Positions 54,701-63,400 of a DNA stretch of 64,000 nt are shown here, in pieces. Numbering within the stretch: the first letter of the stretch is position 1; each line of letters opens with the position of its first letter. A program made the translations under genes and the position numbers. Source of the stretch: Membranipora membranacea (taxonomy: Eukaryota; Bryozoa; Gymnolaemata; Cheilostomatida; Membraniporidae); the NCBI GenBank assembly GCA_914767715.1, contig OU612066.1, forward strand, positions 34,258,283 through 34,322,282, written 5' to 3'. The notes beneath the pieces were generated by a model that saw only the letters and a list, made by a program, of their open reading frames with translations, had not been told where the DNA came from and searched no databases.

Positions 54701-55626
54701 AAATCTATAGAAAAAATACCACGTGTAATTAATCCATTTTCAAACTTTCATAAATTCAGTTCAAAACTCATTAACACTCCTGACCGCGGATTCAATCCAG
54801 GACGTGAATCCATAAATCATGACTGGACTGTAATAATTATCTTCCGACATCTTTCAAGTCTTGTGCCATGTGCAACTTAGTATGTATTAAACTTAGTATT
54901 AAAAGGCAGAAAAGCCACTCGATGACTAAAATAAAACCTCATCCCTCCTGTCCCCAGCACTGAACCCATAAACTCACGGGCAGGTTGAGAAACACATTGA
55001 AGTAATCAACAAAGGCTTGATCTTTCATCAACCTATTCAGGTCTTCTCTTTCAGGTCGGGTTATGATCTGGTTAAGTCTGGTAAGACTGGCCACACTGCA
55101 GGCAGAGTAGAGTGAAGATGATGCACTGATTGATTGCTCTAGAAGGTCTCTACGTGTGTTGGTTAGTGAATCATCGCCAGGTAATAGTGTGCGTTCGGTT
55201 GCACCAAGAGTACTAAGTATGCCTGATGAGTCTAAAGCAAGAGTTAATGTGTACACCGGGAGATTCACAGATGTATGTAAGCGATATCAACTTTCAAAAC
55301 TCCAAAAGCATAAAGAAGCATTTGTTTAAAATGTCATTATAATGTAAATTGTGCTGTGATAATCTTACATCACTATCCTAGCCAACACTTTAAACCAACC
55401 TTATTGGACCTTATGGGAAAAAGATTTCATTTCTTGCGAAACATTTTGTACGAGGGGCGTAAGAAATATTGCCATCATACATAAAGCGATAGCTCAAGTT
55501 TGATCGTTATTAGTCATTACCTCAAGCAATGGTCCATTGTGAAATCAGATCATATATATACTTACCAACAGAGCCAGGTGTAGAAGAAGGATCTCTACTT
55601 CCTGTTTTAGAACTAACATCGGCCAT
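27711..55626 (-). CDS. RGS22-like giant RGS-domain protein, copy B (complete or nearly so)
   Basis: Spliced gene of about 52 exons coding about 2,480 residues; ATG at 55626 (MADVSSKTGS) in the context TCCAACATG. Exons 1-45 pair with copy A; the further exons 46-51 complete a fourth RGS domain. Reading phase is continuous at each junction. Block positions in the protein are roughly: RGS22 N-terminal region 80-365, linker 365-1,617, second block 1,618-1,830, third 1,975-2,125, fourth 2,124-2,386, C-terminal tail 2,387-2,480. Vertebrate RGS22 is, as I recall, about 1,260 aa, so the extra length is mainly the linker. It lies about 1.2 kb downstream of the phosphatase gene and about 2.6 kb upstream of copy A, all in the same orientation. 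The last exon (27711-27760) is tentative. Product family is fairly certain; molecular activity is inferred. Confidence 0.85.
28202..32662 (-). CDS. Copy B exons 46-51: fourth RGS domain and C-terminal tail
   Basis: Exons 32461-32662, 30514-30634, 30147-30285, 29698-29822, 29382-29509, 28202-28432. Exon 46 codes RRRFLEFIKHDTERIN and ELYWFILSREKTY; exons 48-50 code AKAIVDRFLDSDVPPKTQ, INVPQDIIGHIVKAN, LFYEAEMILIFPAMHLWKRF, the second half of a classical RGS domain (Ile-Asn-Val-Pro turn and following helices). Exon 47 inserts a 40-residue Ser/Pro/Lys segment into the domain. The exon 46 donor (GTAGGC after ATC, exon end 32461) is inferred from phase; the frame otherwise reaches a TGA at 32417-32419. 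Exon 51 codes a Ser/Thr/Pro-rich tail starting GETESTRILTS. In the window the copy A equivalents are not reached. Confidence 0.75.
28702..29117. mobile_element. GC-rich foldback element in copy B
   Basis: The arms 28702-28841 and 28979-29117 are inverted copies at roughly 90 percent identity, with blocks such as GTCACGCCCACTCCCGCCCT and ACACCGCCTATACCACGCAC. The loop is about 137 bp. The GC content is far above its surroundings. Mirror-image open frames on both strands are a by-product of the inversion. It lies between copy B exons 50 and 51. Confidence 0.8.
30700..31312. repeat. Degenerating minisatellite, 16-bp unit
   Basis: Four near-perfect units TCTGGCCAAGTTTGGA at 31,201-31,264 grade outward into more and more altered units (GATGAGGCCAAGTTTGG and similar) back to about 30,700 and out to about 31,312. 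Three units make 48 bp, which explains open frames with a 16-residue repeat on the minus strand; these are not genes. It is in the intron between copy B exons 46 and 47. Confidence 0.85.
33039..36403 (-). CDS. Copy B exons 38-45: third RGS block
   Basis: Exons 36293-36403, 35788-35881, 35484-35543, 34745-34849, 34407-34597, 34041-34073, 33567-33684, 33039-33108. Exon 42 has LYSVLNDPIYREFFLKFLEY and WPLKLWIDCNDM, the first half of an RGS fold; exon 44 has IDDPSFKAIIRSEKM and VMGVVFQHLASHW, the closing helices. Exon 44 must end at 33567 (CTG before GTTGGT) to keep frame into exon 45. Exons 42-45 match copy A in length. Confidence 0.83.
34885..35318. mobile_element. TIR element with hAT-like ends containing a tRNA-like segment
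   Basis: The ends are inverted (AGGGCCGTAGTT at 34886 and its complement ending at 35318), more loosely matched further in. GATGTG flanks both sides (34879-34884 and 35319-35324). The left end CAGGGCC recalls hAT termini, though hAT elements duplicate 8 bp, so the class is uncertain. Inside, on the minus strand, is a tRNA-like segment. It sits in the intron before copy B exon 41, 36 bp from its first base. Confidence 0.6.
35140..35215 (-). repeat. tRNA-derived segment inside the TIR element
   Basis: On the minus strand an A-box-like GTGGTGCAACGG (35191-35202) is followed 33 bp later by a B-box-like TGTTCGATTCCC (35145-35156), the spacing of an internal pol III promoter. The acceptor stem does not close well, so this is a tRNA-like relic, not a tRNA gene. 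Confidence 0.6.
36693..36725. repeat. (CTATG)n microsatellite
   Basis: About six tandem copies of a 5-bp unit, one with a C for T change, in an intron of copy B. Confidence 0.9.
37440..37740 (+). pseudogene. LINE 5' fragment: start of the endonuclease domain
   Basis: The plus strand codes NHLGRKKQLHLAE, a TGA where Trp is expected, then NVRTLMDRTTSSRPERQAAL and, after a one-base shift, SRYRVDIAALSETRLA. This is the typical beginning of an apurinic-type LINE endonuclease (NVRTL ... DIAALSETR). The rest of the element is missing; it stops at about 37,740, some 100 bp short of copy B exon 37. Upstream 37,020-37,310 may be its 5' UTR. Confidence 0.75.
37842..40242 (-). CDS. Copy B exons 34-37: second RGS-like block
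   Basis: Exons 40031-40242, 38754-38976, 38242-38443, 37842-38012, each the same length as in copy A. The product has APFLKYLQARNVVQKLNTF followed by FWQDADLYL, then the helical segments EGLSDEVRNLLIYALQL, EEILKYCQDAAIEHC and FDKVNFNQFL. This is the divergent RGS-like unit seen in the middle of RGS22. Intron 34/35 holds a fossil reverse transcriptase, and the intron after exon 37 holds a LINE endonuclease fragment that ends about 100 bp from the exon. Confidence 0.82.
39580..39962 (+). pseudogene. LINE 3' fragment: C-terminus of the reverse transcriptase ORF
   Basis: One plus-strand frame (39,634-39,901) reads RDKKALRKFFKQGDRLGL, a single in-frame TGA, HDDEHFLNNFLEKLPSGRYR and LKYRTAWGVRLYFTHFV, the usual C-terminal end of LINE ORF2. 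It closes with a (CCAA)n tail at about 39,946-39,960. A (GAATCA)n run at about 39,508-39,530 precedes it. It lies in the intron between copy B exons 34 and 35. Confidence 0.7.
40411..51789 (-). CDS. Copy B exons 9-33: long low-complexity linker
   Basis: Exons: 51700-51789, 51284-51468, 50836-50993, 50519-50603, 50229-50369, 49751-49855, 49265-49447, 48862-49082, 48295-48500, 48040-48198, 47696-47895, 47280-47315, 46744-46880, 46207-46314, 45898-46005, 45635-45744, 45217-45278, 44863-44964, 44334-44455, 43226-43535, 42230-42366, 41781-41979, 41320-41548, 40998-41135, 40752-40789, 40411-40604. About 1,250 residues, rich in Ser, Lys, Thr, Gln and Asp, with the same islands as copy A. Exon 19 ends AAGT before GTGAG; this donor rather than the GTGTG two bases away keeps frame through the 36-bp micro-exon 20 in both copies. 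The linker has no domain I can name. Confidence 0.78.
42426..42971. mobile_element. Mutator-like MITE, copy 1 (546 bp)
   Basis: The ends are 64-bp inverted repeats (42426-42489 and 42908-42971) with two mismatches, starting GGTAACTGTAAATTG after one base. They are flanked by a perfect 9-bp direct repeat AGTCAAAAC (42417-42425 and 42972-42980). Inside each terminal repeat CTGAACA-type heptamers recur four to five times. The element has no coding capacity. Long terminal repeats with a 9-bp target duplication are the usual signature of Mutator-like elements. It lies in the intron between copy B exons 27 and 28, close to exon 28. Confidence 0.9.
43751..44320. mobile_element. Mutator-like MITE, copy 2 (570 bp)
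   Basis: Same family and orientation as the copy at 42,426, with nearly identical terminal inverted repeats and similar internal sequence, differing by small indels. The target duplication is CAATAAAAA (43742-43750 and 44321-44329), again a perfect 9 bp. It lies in the intron between copy B exons 26 and 27, and its right end is only 13 bp from the exon 26 boundary, so the target duplication covers intron positions +5 to +13 of that donor. Confidence 0.9.
45898..46314 (-). CDS. Tandemly duplicated exon 22a/22b of copy B
   Basis: Two exons of exactly 108 bp (46207-46314 and 45898-46005), each flanked by an acceptor in the context CATCTATAG-type sequence and a GT donor (GTAAG and GTCAG). Both start with ATGAA and code very similar 36-residue segments sharing TETEVSQADSEA and TEYTVPYQSP. 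Both are phase 0-0, so transcripts may carry either, both or neither. Copy A has a single exon here (13896-14063, 168 bp) that extends into a Pro/Gln-rich segment. The intervening intron is about 200 bp. Confidence 0.75.
47561..47620. repeat. (GGT)n microsatellite
   Basis: A run of GGTGGT units interrupted by TTT, AAT and TTG, in the intron between copy B exons 19 and 20. It is intronic and does not code polyglycine. Confidence 0.9.
51046..51120 (+). repeat. tRNA-like SINE head
   Basis: AACTCAGTTTGTTAGAGCGC followed at tRNA spacing by GGGTTCGAACCC (51,096-51,107), a perfect B box with T-arm pairing. The acceptor stem does not pair, so it is not a functional tRNA. It is in the intron between copy B exons 10 and 11. 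Confidence 0.6.
51809..51936 (-). mobile_element. 3'-end fragment of the same LINE family in copy B
   Basis: Close match to 25,655-25,792, including CCACCGATCAATGCATGAAG and AAATAAGACCATG. This is a 5'-truncated copy, as target-primed reverse transcription usually leaves. Its 3' terminus is 18 bp upstream of the AG acceptor of copy B exon 9, in the same orientation as the gene, so it may supply part of the branch-point region. Confidence 0.8.
52356..55626 (-). CDS. Copy B exons 1-8: N-terminal RGS22-type region
   Basis: Exons: 55566-55626, 54978-55231, 54612-54704, 54355-54496, 53947-54050, 53529-53658, 53176-53316, 52356-52518. Landmarks are MKDQAFVDYFNVFLNLP (exon 2), ESELFWEYLLC (exon 4), FKAHIRGTPGERIFS (exon 5), LKVYWLPRFMLHS (exon 7) and YLLNFPSLAKYEL (exon 8). 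These follow the order of the vertebrate RGS22 N-terminus, which has GTLGERYW and LLLYWAPRF at similar places. Protein identity to copy A is very high here, clearly higher than in the linker. Confidence 0.87.
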
Positions 55627-56781
55627 GTTGGATCTGTATGTCTGATTTCTGTAGGATAGTACGACTTTACTTAATTTGATTTATTCCAGAAGAAAACTGA
55701 ATATATTCAAAAGTCTTCGCCGTTGATGATGATAAAGCGCAATTAGACTGCTGACATCAAGCATTTATGCCAAAAAGCATGATGTTAAATGCAATGACGT
55801 CGCAATGCAGCGAAGTGTGTTATTAAGCTCATAGATCAAATTGAGGTGTTGCGTCAACAGTGTACAGGTGATCCCTTATATGTATGGCCCACTTGTTCCC
55901 AGTGTACCAAAAAATTAAATTCAAGACAGCATTCTGAACTGCTCTTCGAGACTCGTCCTCTCTACGTTTAGTAAGTTTAAAGCATGTGCATTAAGGGAGG
56001 ATATCGTAACAATTGGCAATATCTGGAGATGCTTGGTATCCAAGTGGCAATATGCGCCATGAAGTGACATGTCTGATCCAAGATTGAACAGCATGGTCAA
56101 ACTATCATCATTTACACCACCAAATCAGGAAAGGTTCAAATACATCTGAGATCTTATTCTCGATAGCTCTGCTAATACCACAGAGTTATTATATACTTTA
56201 TGGCTAATACCCAGATAAAAGGATCTAAAAGCTGGGCACCAAGTAAGCAAGGGTAAATATGTACCATTTAATATTTAATATTGTCAATTAAGAATATCGA
56301 TAACAAAATAAACATACAGAGCGGGAAAAGGTGAATTACTAAAATGACAAATCACGAGCGTGTTGCATAGGTAAATGCATGGTGCACATAAGCAATTTTT
56401 ACGTGATCTTTTGGGAGTTTTGCTCTTTTAAATTGATCTCTTTGCGTTGCTATCCAAAATGAGATACACAGACCTTGGTGTGAATGAAAATGAAACACAG
56501 GTCTGAGAATAGGAAAGACCAACTGACCCTGACAAAAAAAGATGAGCAAATATTATAGTAAGTATCAACAAAATTCTGACGAGCAACACAATCATCAACA
56601 TCATAAACAAAATTATTGTAGAAACGAAACAGCAACCTTGTGTGTTGTATATATATATATATATTATACATTTTGTCTTTAGCCTCATTTATTGTCATTA
56701 TTTATAGGGCTAATGGCCGGTAATAAGTAGAAGTTGGTGTGCCTGTGAGATGAGATGACAAAGTAATTCTCATACAATTTG
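55627..56781. other. Spacer between phosphatase gene and copy B
   Basis: About 1.15 kb that must hold the 3' UTR of the phosphatase gene and the promoter and 5' UTR of copy B, both read on the minus strand. It contains a (TA)n run at 56,648-56,664. No TATA box could be assigned with confidence. Confidence 0.5.
56688..56693 (-). terminator. Poly(A) signal of the phosphatase gene
   Basis: AATAAA on the minus strand 89 bp after the TAG stop, the expected place for a short 3' UTR. Confidence 0.5.
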
Positions 56782-57429
56782 CTATAATATGGAGTTCGCA
56801 GCATAAAACTTCTCATCATTAGCTAGCTGTTGTATGTAATGCTGGTTGTATGATTGCAATGCATATTCAGCATTTTCAAGGCTCAGTATATCAGAGTCCA
56901 TCTTGAAGCTGCTCGCTGTGGATATATTATCATCATGATAACGTACTAGTGAATCCTTTTCCTCCTCGGTATGATCTACTGGTTGTACATAGTGTAGGAA
57001 ACCCTTACCATCAGTAAACTTCTCCTGCTGTGAGTCTGAGTCGTTATGGCTACTGTGGCCGTTCATGAGACTCGAGGGAGTTCTGCTCCGGTGATTCTGA
57101 TCACTACTAGGTAGCATACTTGTCCTCGTACTAGGCAGACTACTACTAGGTAATCCACTCATCTGACTACTAGGAGGTCCTGTGCTCGTCTTACTAATAG
57201 AAGGGCGACTACTGACTGACACGGTCTCAGTCATGGAGCTGTGCGCTGCTAATAGAGGTTTAGTACTCTCAGCATTAGAGGAATGATTTGGTGATGGTGA
57301 GAGTGCTGGGTGATGATGATGATGGGATGTGTCGATCATGAGTGGAGACATCATGGAGTCATCTCTTACAGAGGGCACAAGCTGCTCAGCCATCACCTTC
57401 ATGAACGTGTATAGATACATATACTCTGT
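56782..57429 (-). CDS. Last phosphatase exon: final helix plus Ser-rich tail
   Basis: The exon starts at a CTATAG acceptor (57430-57431) with ACA GAG TAT ATG, continuing phase 0 from the upstream exon. About 20 residues complete the PTP fold; the rest is a low-complexity tail with a His run (TSHHHHHPA), many Ser/Thr/Pro residues and near its end NISTASSFKMDSDILS and YALQSYNQHYIQ. Several Tyr residues in acidic context could be regulatory; that is inference. Confidence 0.8.
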   Translation of the reverse strand, partial: TEYMYLYTFMKVMAEQLVPSVRDDSMMSPLMIDTSHHHHHPALSPSPNHSSNAESTKPLLAAHSSMTETVSVSSRPSISKTSTGPPSSQMSGLPSSSLPSTRTSMLPSSDQNHRSRTPSSLMNGHSSHNDSDSQQEKFTDGKGFLHYVQPVDHTEEEKDSLVRYHDDNISTASSFKMDSDILSLENAEYALQSYNQHYIQQLANDEKFYAANSIL

Positions 57430-60400
57430 CTATAGAAGTCAACAAGAAAAAACAATGTATTGTAAAAAGTCAGTACTATTGAAGTGATTTGTTATGCCCT
57501 CACAAAGTAAGAACCTCTCCAGTAACACATGTGAACGGTTAGGAGACCTGCAAGATAAAGTTTTCTCTACATGACCCCAAACAGAGTTAAACTATGGACT
57601 TTGGGTAAGTTAAGTAAGTTTAATTATTAGAATTAGTTGTATATCTGTATGACCCCGCCTAATTTAAATTATTTGATACGGATTCAGCTATCCCCAAAAA
57701 TACTAAAAGGATCCGAGTTAAACATTAAAGCACAACAAACATTCATTCAGCGTTCAATACACAGCACCGGAACAAATTTAATTCGTAGGGAGAACATTGC
57801 TCGGCTAAAGAGAGGTACAAAACCTAAAAAAATATCACCAAAATTCAACAGAGTAGATTAGTGAACCACTCAAATGGCATGCAAAAGAATATGTGAGCAA
57901 AGACTAGTCAACTATCAAATCTAAATCCACTCAGTACAATGGAGCATATGAGGAAAACCCACAGAAATCCAGTCCCATTCCGAAAATCCTTACATGAAAC
58001 TTAGCGATTGTCTTTGTTTGATACTGTGGCCAATTTTTTGTACACAATATCAACACAATGATACATCAGCAAGTATTCAACCTGAGAAATACAATGATAT
58101 CAAATCCTCAAGCTAGTTTTGGTAGCTGTGCTCCTTATTTCACGAGCAGACAACTCAAAAATGATTGCCTAAAAATATTCACTCGTGTCCATCTTGTTTT
58201 GGCAATTTTACTTGAGGCATTGATGACTTTTTTCTTCAATCAGAGTACAAAAATAGTCAAAATTGATTAAGTCTTTCACAAAGACATTATTATCATTTCA
58301 TTGAGACGGTATTCTTGGTGATATCACTGATAAATAATAATAGTCTTTGATCTTCTATACCCTGTGCATGAAGGTATAAATTAATGGATGTTGACAGAGA
58401 AATACTGACCAGATTCTCGACTAGTTGTGGTCTATTATGCATGACTGTACGTGTGGCATTGAACACATCCACTTCTCCTTCATTGTTCAGCTTGTCTAGA
58501 CAGATTGAAGCTGTACAGTAAACTCCTGCCCGGCCAACTCCGTTCCTGAAATAAATGTGTACATGTTATCAGTCTGCTTAACACCTCTGCTAGAGTCAAC
58601 CTGAAAGTTTGTACACGGATATCTGCAAGTCATCAAGAGCATAAATTAACTACACGTCTGTTGAAACACCCAACAAAGCAAAGTTGATTTTCATGGTAAA
58701 TGTGATGGACTACTTAATCGAACAGATTGGCCAGGAAGGATCAAGGGATGGAGAAACTTCTTTTATCTTGCATGCAGATTATTGTTGAGCCATAGGCAGT
58801 TGACTTACTTGCTGATTACTAGCGTCGGTGTACTGAGTGCATTCTGAGTTGTCCTCCACTGACACGAATTATCTATCAGATCTAGTATTGAGTAGTTTTG
58901 CAGCGGTACTTTCTGAGAGTCCGGCCAGTTCTTGAGAAACAGAATCTGTACTGGACGCGTCTCACCGCCAAAAGAGCTTATGTCAGCCGGATTTACCAAC
59001 GCCTAAAAATACAGGCAAACAGATGTCACCTAGGACTAGGACTTAGGTAAAGTGGAAGCCAGTGCCTTTCTTCTGCCTGATATCTAAGTGTGATGGTCTG
59101 AAGCAAGCAATGCTGGTATTTTAGTGAATCTAAACAAATCAAGGCTTTTACTACAGTGTTTTCCTTGGAAGCATGAGCGCCACCACCAAATTATGTCTTT
59201 GCTCGGGAACCTCTCCATGCAGCTAGAGACTGCGTCCACAGTACATCACAGTCATGGAATTTCAAATAAAATTTTAGTTTTCAATGTCAAGAAAATCGGA
59301 AGCGCCTGTGTGGCACTTCTGAAGATTCTGATGGATGATTTAATGAATCAGACATGTAAACATGGTTAGTAGCTGTGGCAAATTACAGATAGAAAGAGGG
59401 GATAAACCTGAAGACGGCAATCAAATGATACACATCAGAAGAGTTTTTATGAAACTGAAGCTGAAATGAAAGCTGTGAATCGATTTGAGAAAAGCAGCCG
59501 CTTCGTACATATACATAATGCAACCGAATGGGTGTTCCGTTTTTATAAGCTTAGCAGCTGATTATAACTATACGATGTGCATCTACACGATGCACCCCTG
59601 GTCTTCATCAAATATGTCCATTTTGACAGCACCAGGAGATGACCTCTCTGTAAGTGGATTTTTCATGGCAGACATACCACGAGGAATCAACGGAGGGCAA
59701 CTCTGAATACAGATCAAATTGGTCAGGCTTGTGTGGCCTGTTGATAGCCCGGCTATGCTAAACTGGCGAATTCCCATTAAACAAGCAGATTTCGAAGCTT
59801 TGGATAGCGGCGATTCCTTGACATGCAATACCTCATATTCTTCCATCGCTGCTGGATTGTCTATTGGATATACTTGCTGCATAAAAACGACAAGACACAG
59901 AGTAACATAGAGCTATCTAAGAATGCAGTGTAATAAAGAAGTTGGAAGAGTGCAGCGTATTAATACAATCATCTATTGAGCCTATATCAAGCATAAGATG
60001 ATCACTATCGCTATGAGCCTTTAATAGCTAAGACTTGACAGGTTGATTGTTGTTTTTAGTAAAGGGTTATAACAAGGTGTAACCTTTTGTAGAACCCTAT
60101 TTTCACCCTGTTGGATTGCTTTGGGGTGTAGGAGGTATCCATGACAAGTGCAATTTCAATAACCGTGAGGTCGCAGATAGTTTAAGCGCTGTGCTGGGAA
60201 ACCGACTACCAGCTATCCCGGCACAGTTTGAGTACTTCATCTAGGTTGGATAATGAGATCAAGGGTTTAGATTTAACCCCTTGCTGAAATTTGAGAAGTT
60301 AAGTCAGAAATAGGTTCTGAAAGCGAATCACAGAAGTATATTTGATCCTTGGTGAGCAAATCAAGGGGGATCAAATCAAAACAGTACTCTCGAAGAGTCC

Positions 60401-63400
60401 TAAATTCGATTCCGATTTTTCCTTATATGGTATGAATAAGAAATTTATTTTTAATATTTCCAGCAAATAATTATGTTAACAGCCAAAATAATTGTGGATG
60501 AAAAACCTCAAAAAGATTCACATCATGTGAGTGGTGACAAGGTGTTGGAAGTACATTCAACCCCTTGGCTGCACTGGTATCGCTCAAAACATGAAGAATA
60601 TTTTGCTTGATTAAGCAGTGGGCAGCTGAAAAGAAAGGAACAGCGGTGACGCAATCAATCATACTGCTTGAGTTGGTCGTCTTCTTGCTGTCCAGAGTAT
60701 TGATCAGAAAACATGCATTATGACACAAACCCAATCTAGGTTCCCTCACCCTTGAATCAATCATGCTTAGATTGTGCTGTTGTATCATGAATATCACATT
60801 GTGCCCCTATACCATGTACACTATTTTAATACATATTTGATTTGCCCTAGAGTTCCACCATCAGAGGGCTTATCAAATGCAAACAGTAATGACTACCAAC
60901 TGTCTAGCAGTCAGCACGATATAACTGTCCTCATTTACAAAGCTCCACATGGATGAAGTGGAAATAAGAAGCATAGCCTTGAACATCTTTTGAACGCAAA
61001 CCATCCAAAATTTATGGGCATGTTAACGTATGAAGTTTTCCCCTTTCTGAGTTAGTTCTGACCTATCAGAGATCTCATGGAAAACTTTTCTTGGGAAATC
61101 CAAAACAAGAGAGAATAACTTTAACACTAACAAGCCCTTTTGAGTGATGTGTGAACATTGAATAAGATGTTTCTCTTTATAATAAGCAGCATTAACTATA
61201 TTGGGATGGTGATCGGTAGCAATTGACCAGCCTATGGCATGATCTCCATCTGTTATAGGAGAGCCTATCACAGGCTAGCTTACTTAGCTTGAGTGCTCAG
61301 GCTCGTTTTTGGTTAATGGCACCATTACAGTCGTAATAAGCTTGAGCACCCAGGCTAGCATAATTTGTTTAGTGCAGTGAGGTTTTAGTAGAGGTATGTG
61401 CGTTTTTCTCTACCTGGCCCAGTTCATGTATATGCTGATTTATGTTCTTGTATAAGATTTTCTGGAATGAAGAAATACAACAAATACATAACACAAGGAT
61501 CGGATGATTTAGAATGAGTCCGCTTATAATCAGCTGAGTTCTGGGTTTGAATCTTGTAGGGATTGCAATACAATACTGATGGAAGGCGCATATTAATCTA
61601 TGAGTGTCATCTGGTTAAATGACAGCACCTCCTTAGTGATGCTATCAATTTAAAATAGACTACTTGGTAACTTGAAACCGTACTTTAGGTACTCCATTCA
61701 AATGGTAGTGCACAATACATAATGGAAATTAGCAATGATGAGCTAGATAAAACTAAAACTTAACTAATGCATACAAAATAATACAAAATGGAGTTAGAGT
61801 GGTGGTAGAAATTGTCTTTCAGTTATTACTTCTGCGGGAAATCAGAGAGTATTGAGGTTAATTTGTAGCTTGTGGCTGGAATTTAAGTCTTTTGGAGTTG
61901 GACATTATCCAGGGACGGACATCCCTTTGCTTAGTGTCATCGAGGTCAAGCTTGAAGTTTTTAACATACTATTTAAACAGCAACAGGCCAATCCAACGTT
62001 GATGCCATGAGAATGCTAGCAGGATATTTTGACATCACATCATCAAATTCACAGGGTGTGCTTTTCCACAAAATCAGTCACACAAAAGTGTGAAGTGTTA
62101 CTCTTGTGTTCATATGTAAAAGCTAGCAATGCAAATCACTCAATCATCAATTAAAATTCTGGAGGTGGTATGAAAGGGGGATAATTGTGATTCATACGAA
62201 GTTACCTCTGGGCACTCATATATAGCCTATAACGTTCCAGAATTGAAAAAAATATAATGTAAGCAAAACGATAATAGACAATAAGGTGAAGCGTTGATTA
62301 GACTTTTTATGAGGCTTTTCACTGGATTTTAGTCATAAAGTTAGTATATTTCATAGTATAATGACTGGAAATGTTAGCGAGCTTCCAATAAAACCTGTCA
62401 ACTAAAAACGAGACAGATCTTTATCTTATCCACAGGTTGCCATTTCGTATGCAAACTGAGCCGTGCTAGACAAGGTCATAAACATGTAAGCATGCCATCA
62501 CCCTGTCCAACACGCCATGTACGCGTGACATTGTCAGCCTGACACTTTTGATTCAAAGACTCCCACAAGAGTTCTGTTTTCAACTAACGGCTCAAGAACA
62601 CAACTCAAAAAGAAGGACAGAAATAAAGTATGACAGAGATTCAAACAAAACGAGAGTAAGTACGAAATATCACTTCAGAGGAAACTAGCAGCACTGAACA
62701 CACTGCATTCAGATTGTTAGAACTAGGCTTGTCAGTCCCTATCTGTGTACACCAGGTTTAACTGGAAACCCATGATCGTCCGTACCGTTCGACACCAAGT
62801 GTACCCGGAGGATTAGGTTTACCAGGTTTACCTAGTTTACCAGTTTGGCTGGTTAAGGTGGGTTTCGACTAATATTGGCGTTAGTGGCAGTTCGCTACTA
62901 GCTTGGGAGAATCAAATTTTATATTTTGTCAGCTTCAATGTCAACTACAGTTCACTGGTGGCAATAGACTGTCGCTAACAATAGTTATTCCGAAACATAT
63001 ATCAAAGTTTGACTTCTTCTACTCCTCTGTTAGAATAGTAATACACAGATTGACAACAAGCCTAGTTCTTACATCTCAAACAGATCAGTAAAGTATGATC
63101 AGTAATAAAATCACCTCTCTCTCGTAAGTAGAACAGCCTCGTTCTGACTGTATGATATCATTATAATAGACCTAAAGCATTACAGTGTATCTGTGAATAT
63201 CTACCACCCAACACATGACAATACACAATTGAAAGTATTAAGATAGTTCACTTCCTACTACATACGGTCATTATAGCTAGCAAGAAATCAGTCTATATCT
63301 ACCATCAACCGATGCGGGGCATCTAGCCCAACCTCCAGAAAGTCACTCTCCTATATTAACTACATCTACCATTGGGTATCATACAAACCGCATTTGAGAT

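Noticed and set aside
59583-59882. Open frame of 99 codons on the minus strand in the phosphatase intron
   Set aside because: The flanking PTP exons join in phase with a continuous domain, and this frame resembles no PTP segment; no suitable splice sites were needed or seen.
60150-60420. tRNA-like repeat in the phosphatase intron
   Set aside because: The possible box B (AATTCGATTCC near 60,400) is more than 200 bp from anything like box A, so the unit cannot be defined.
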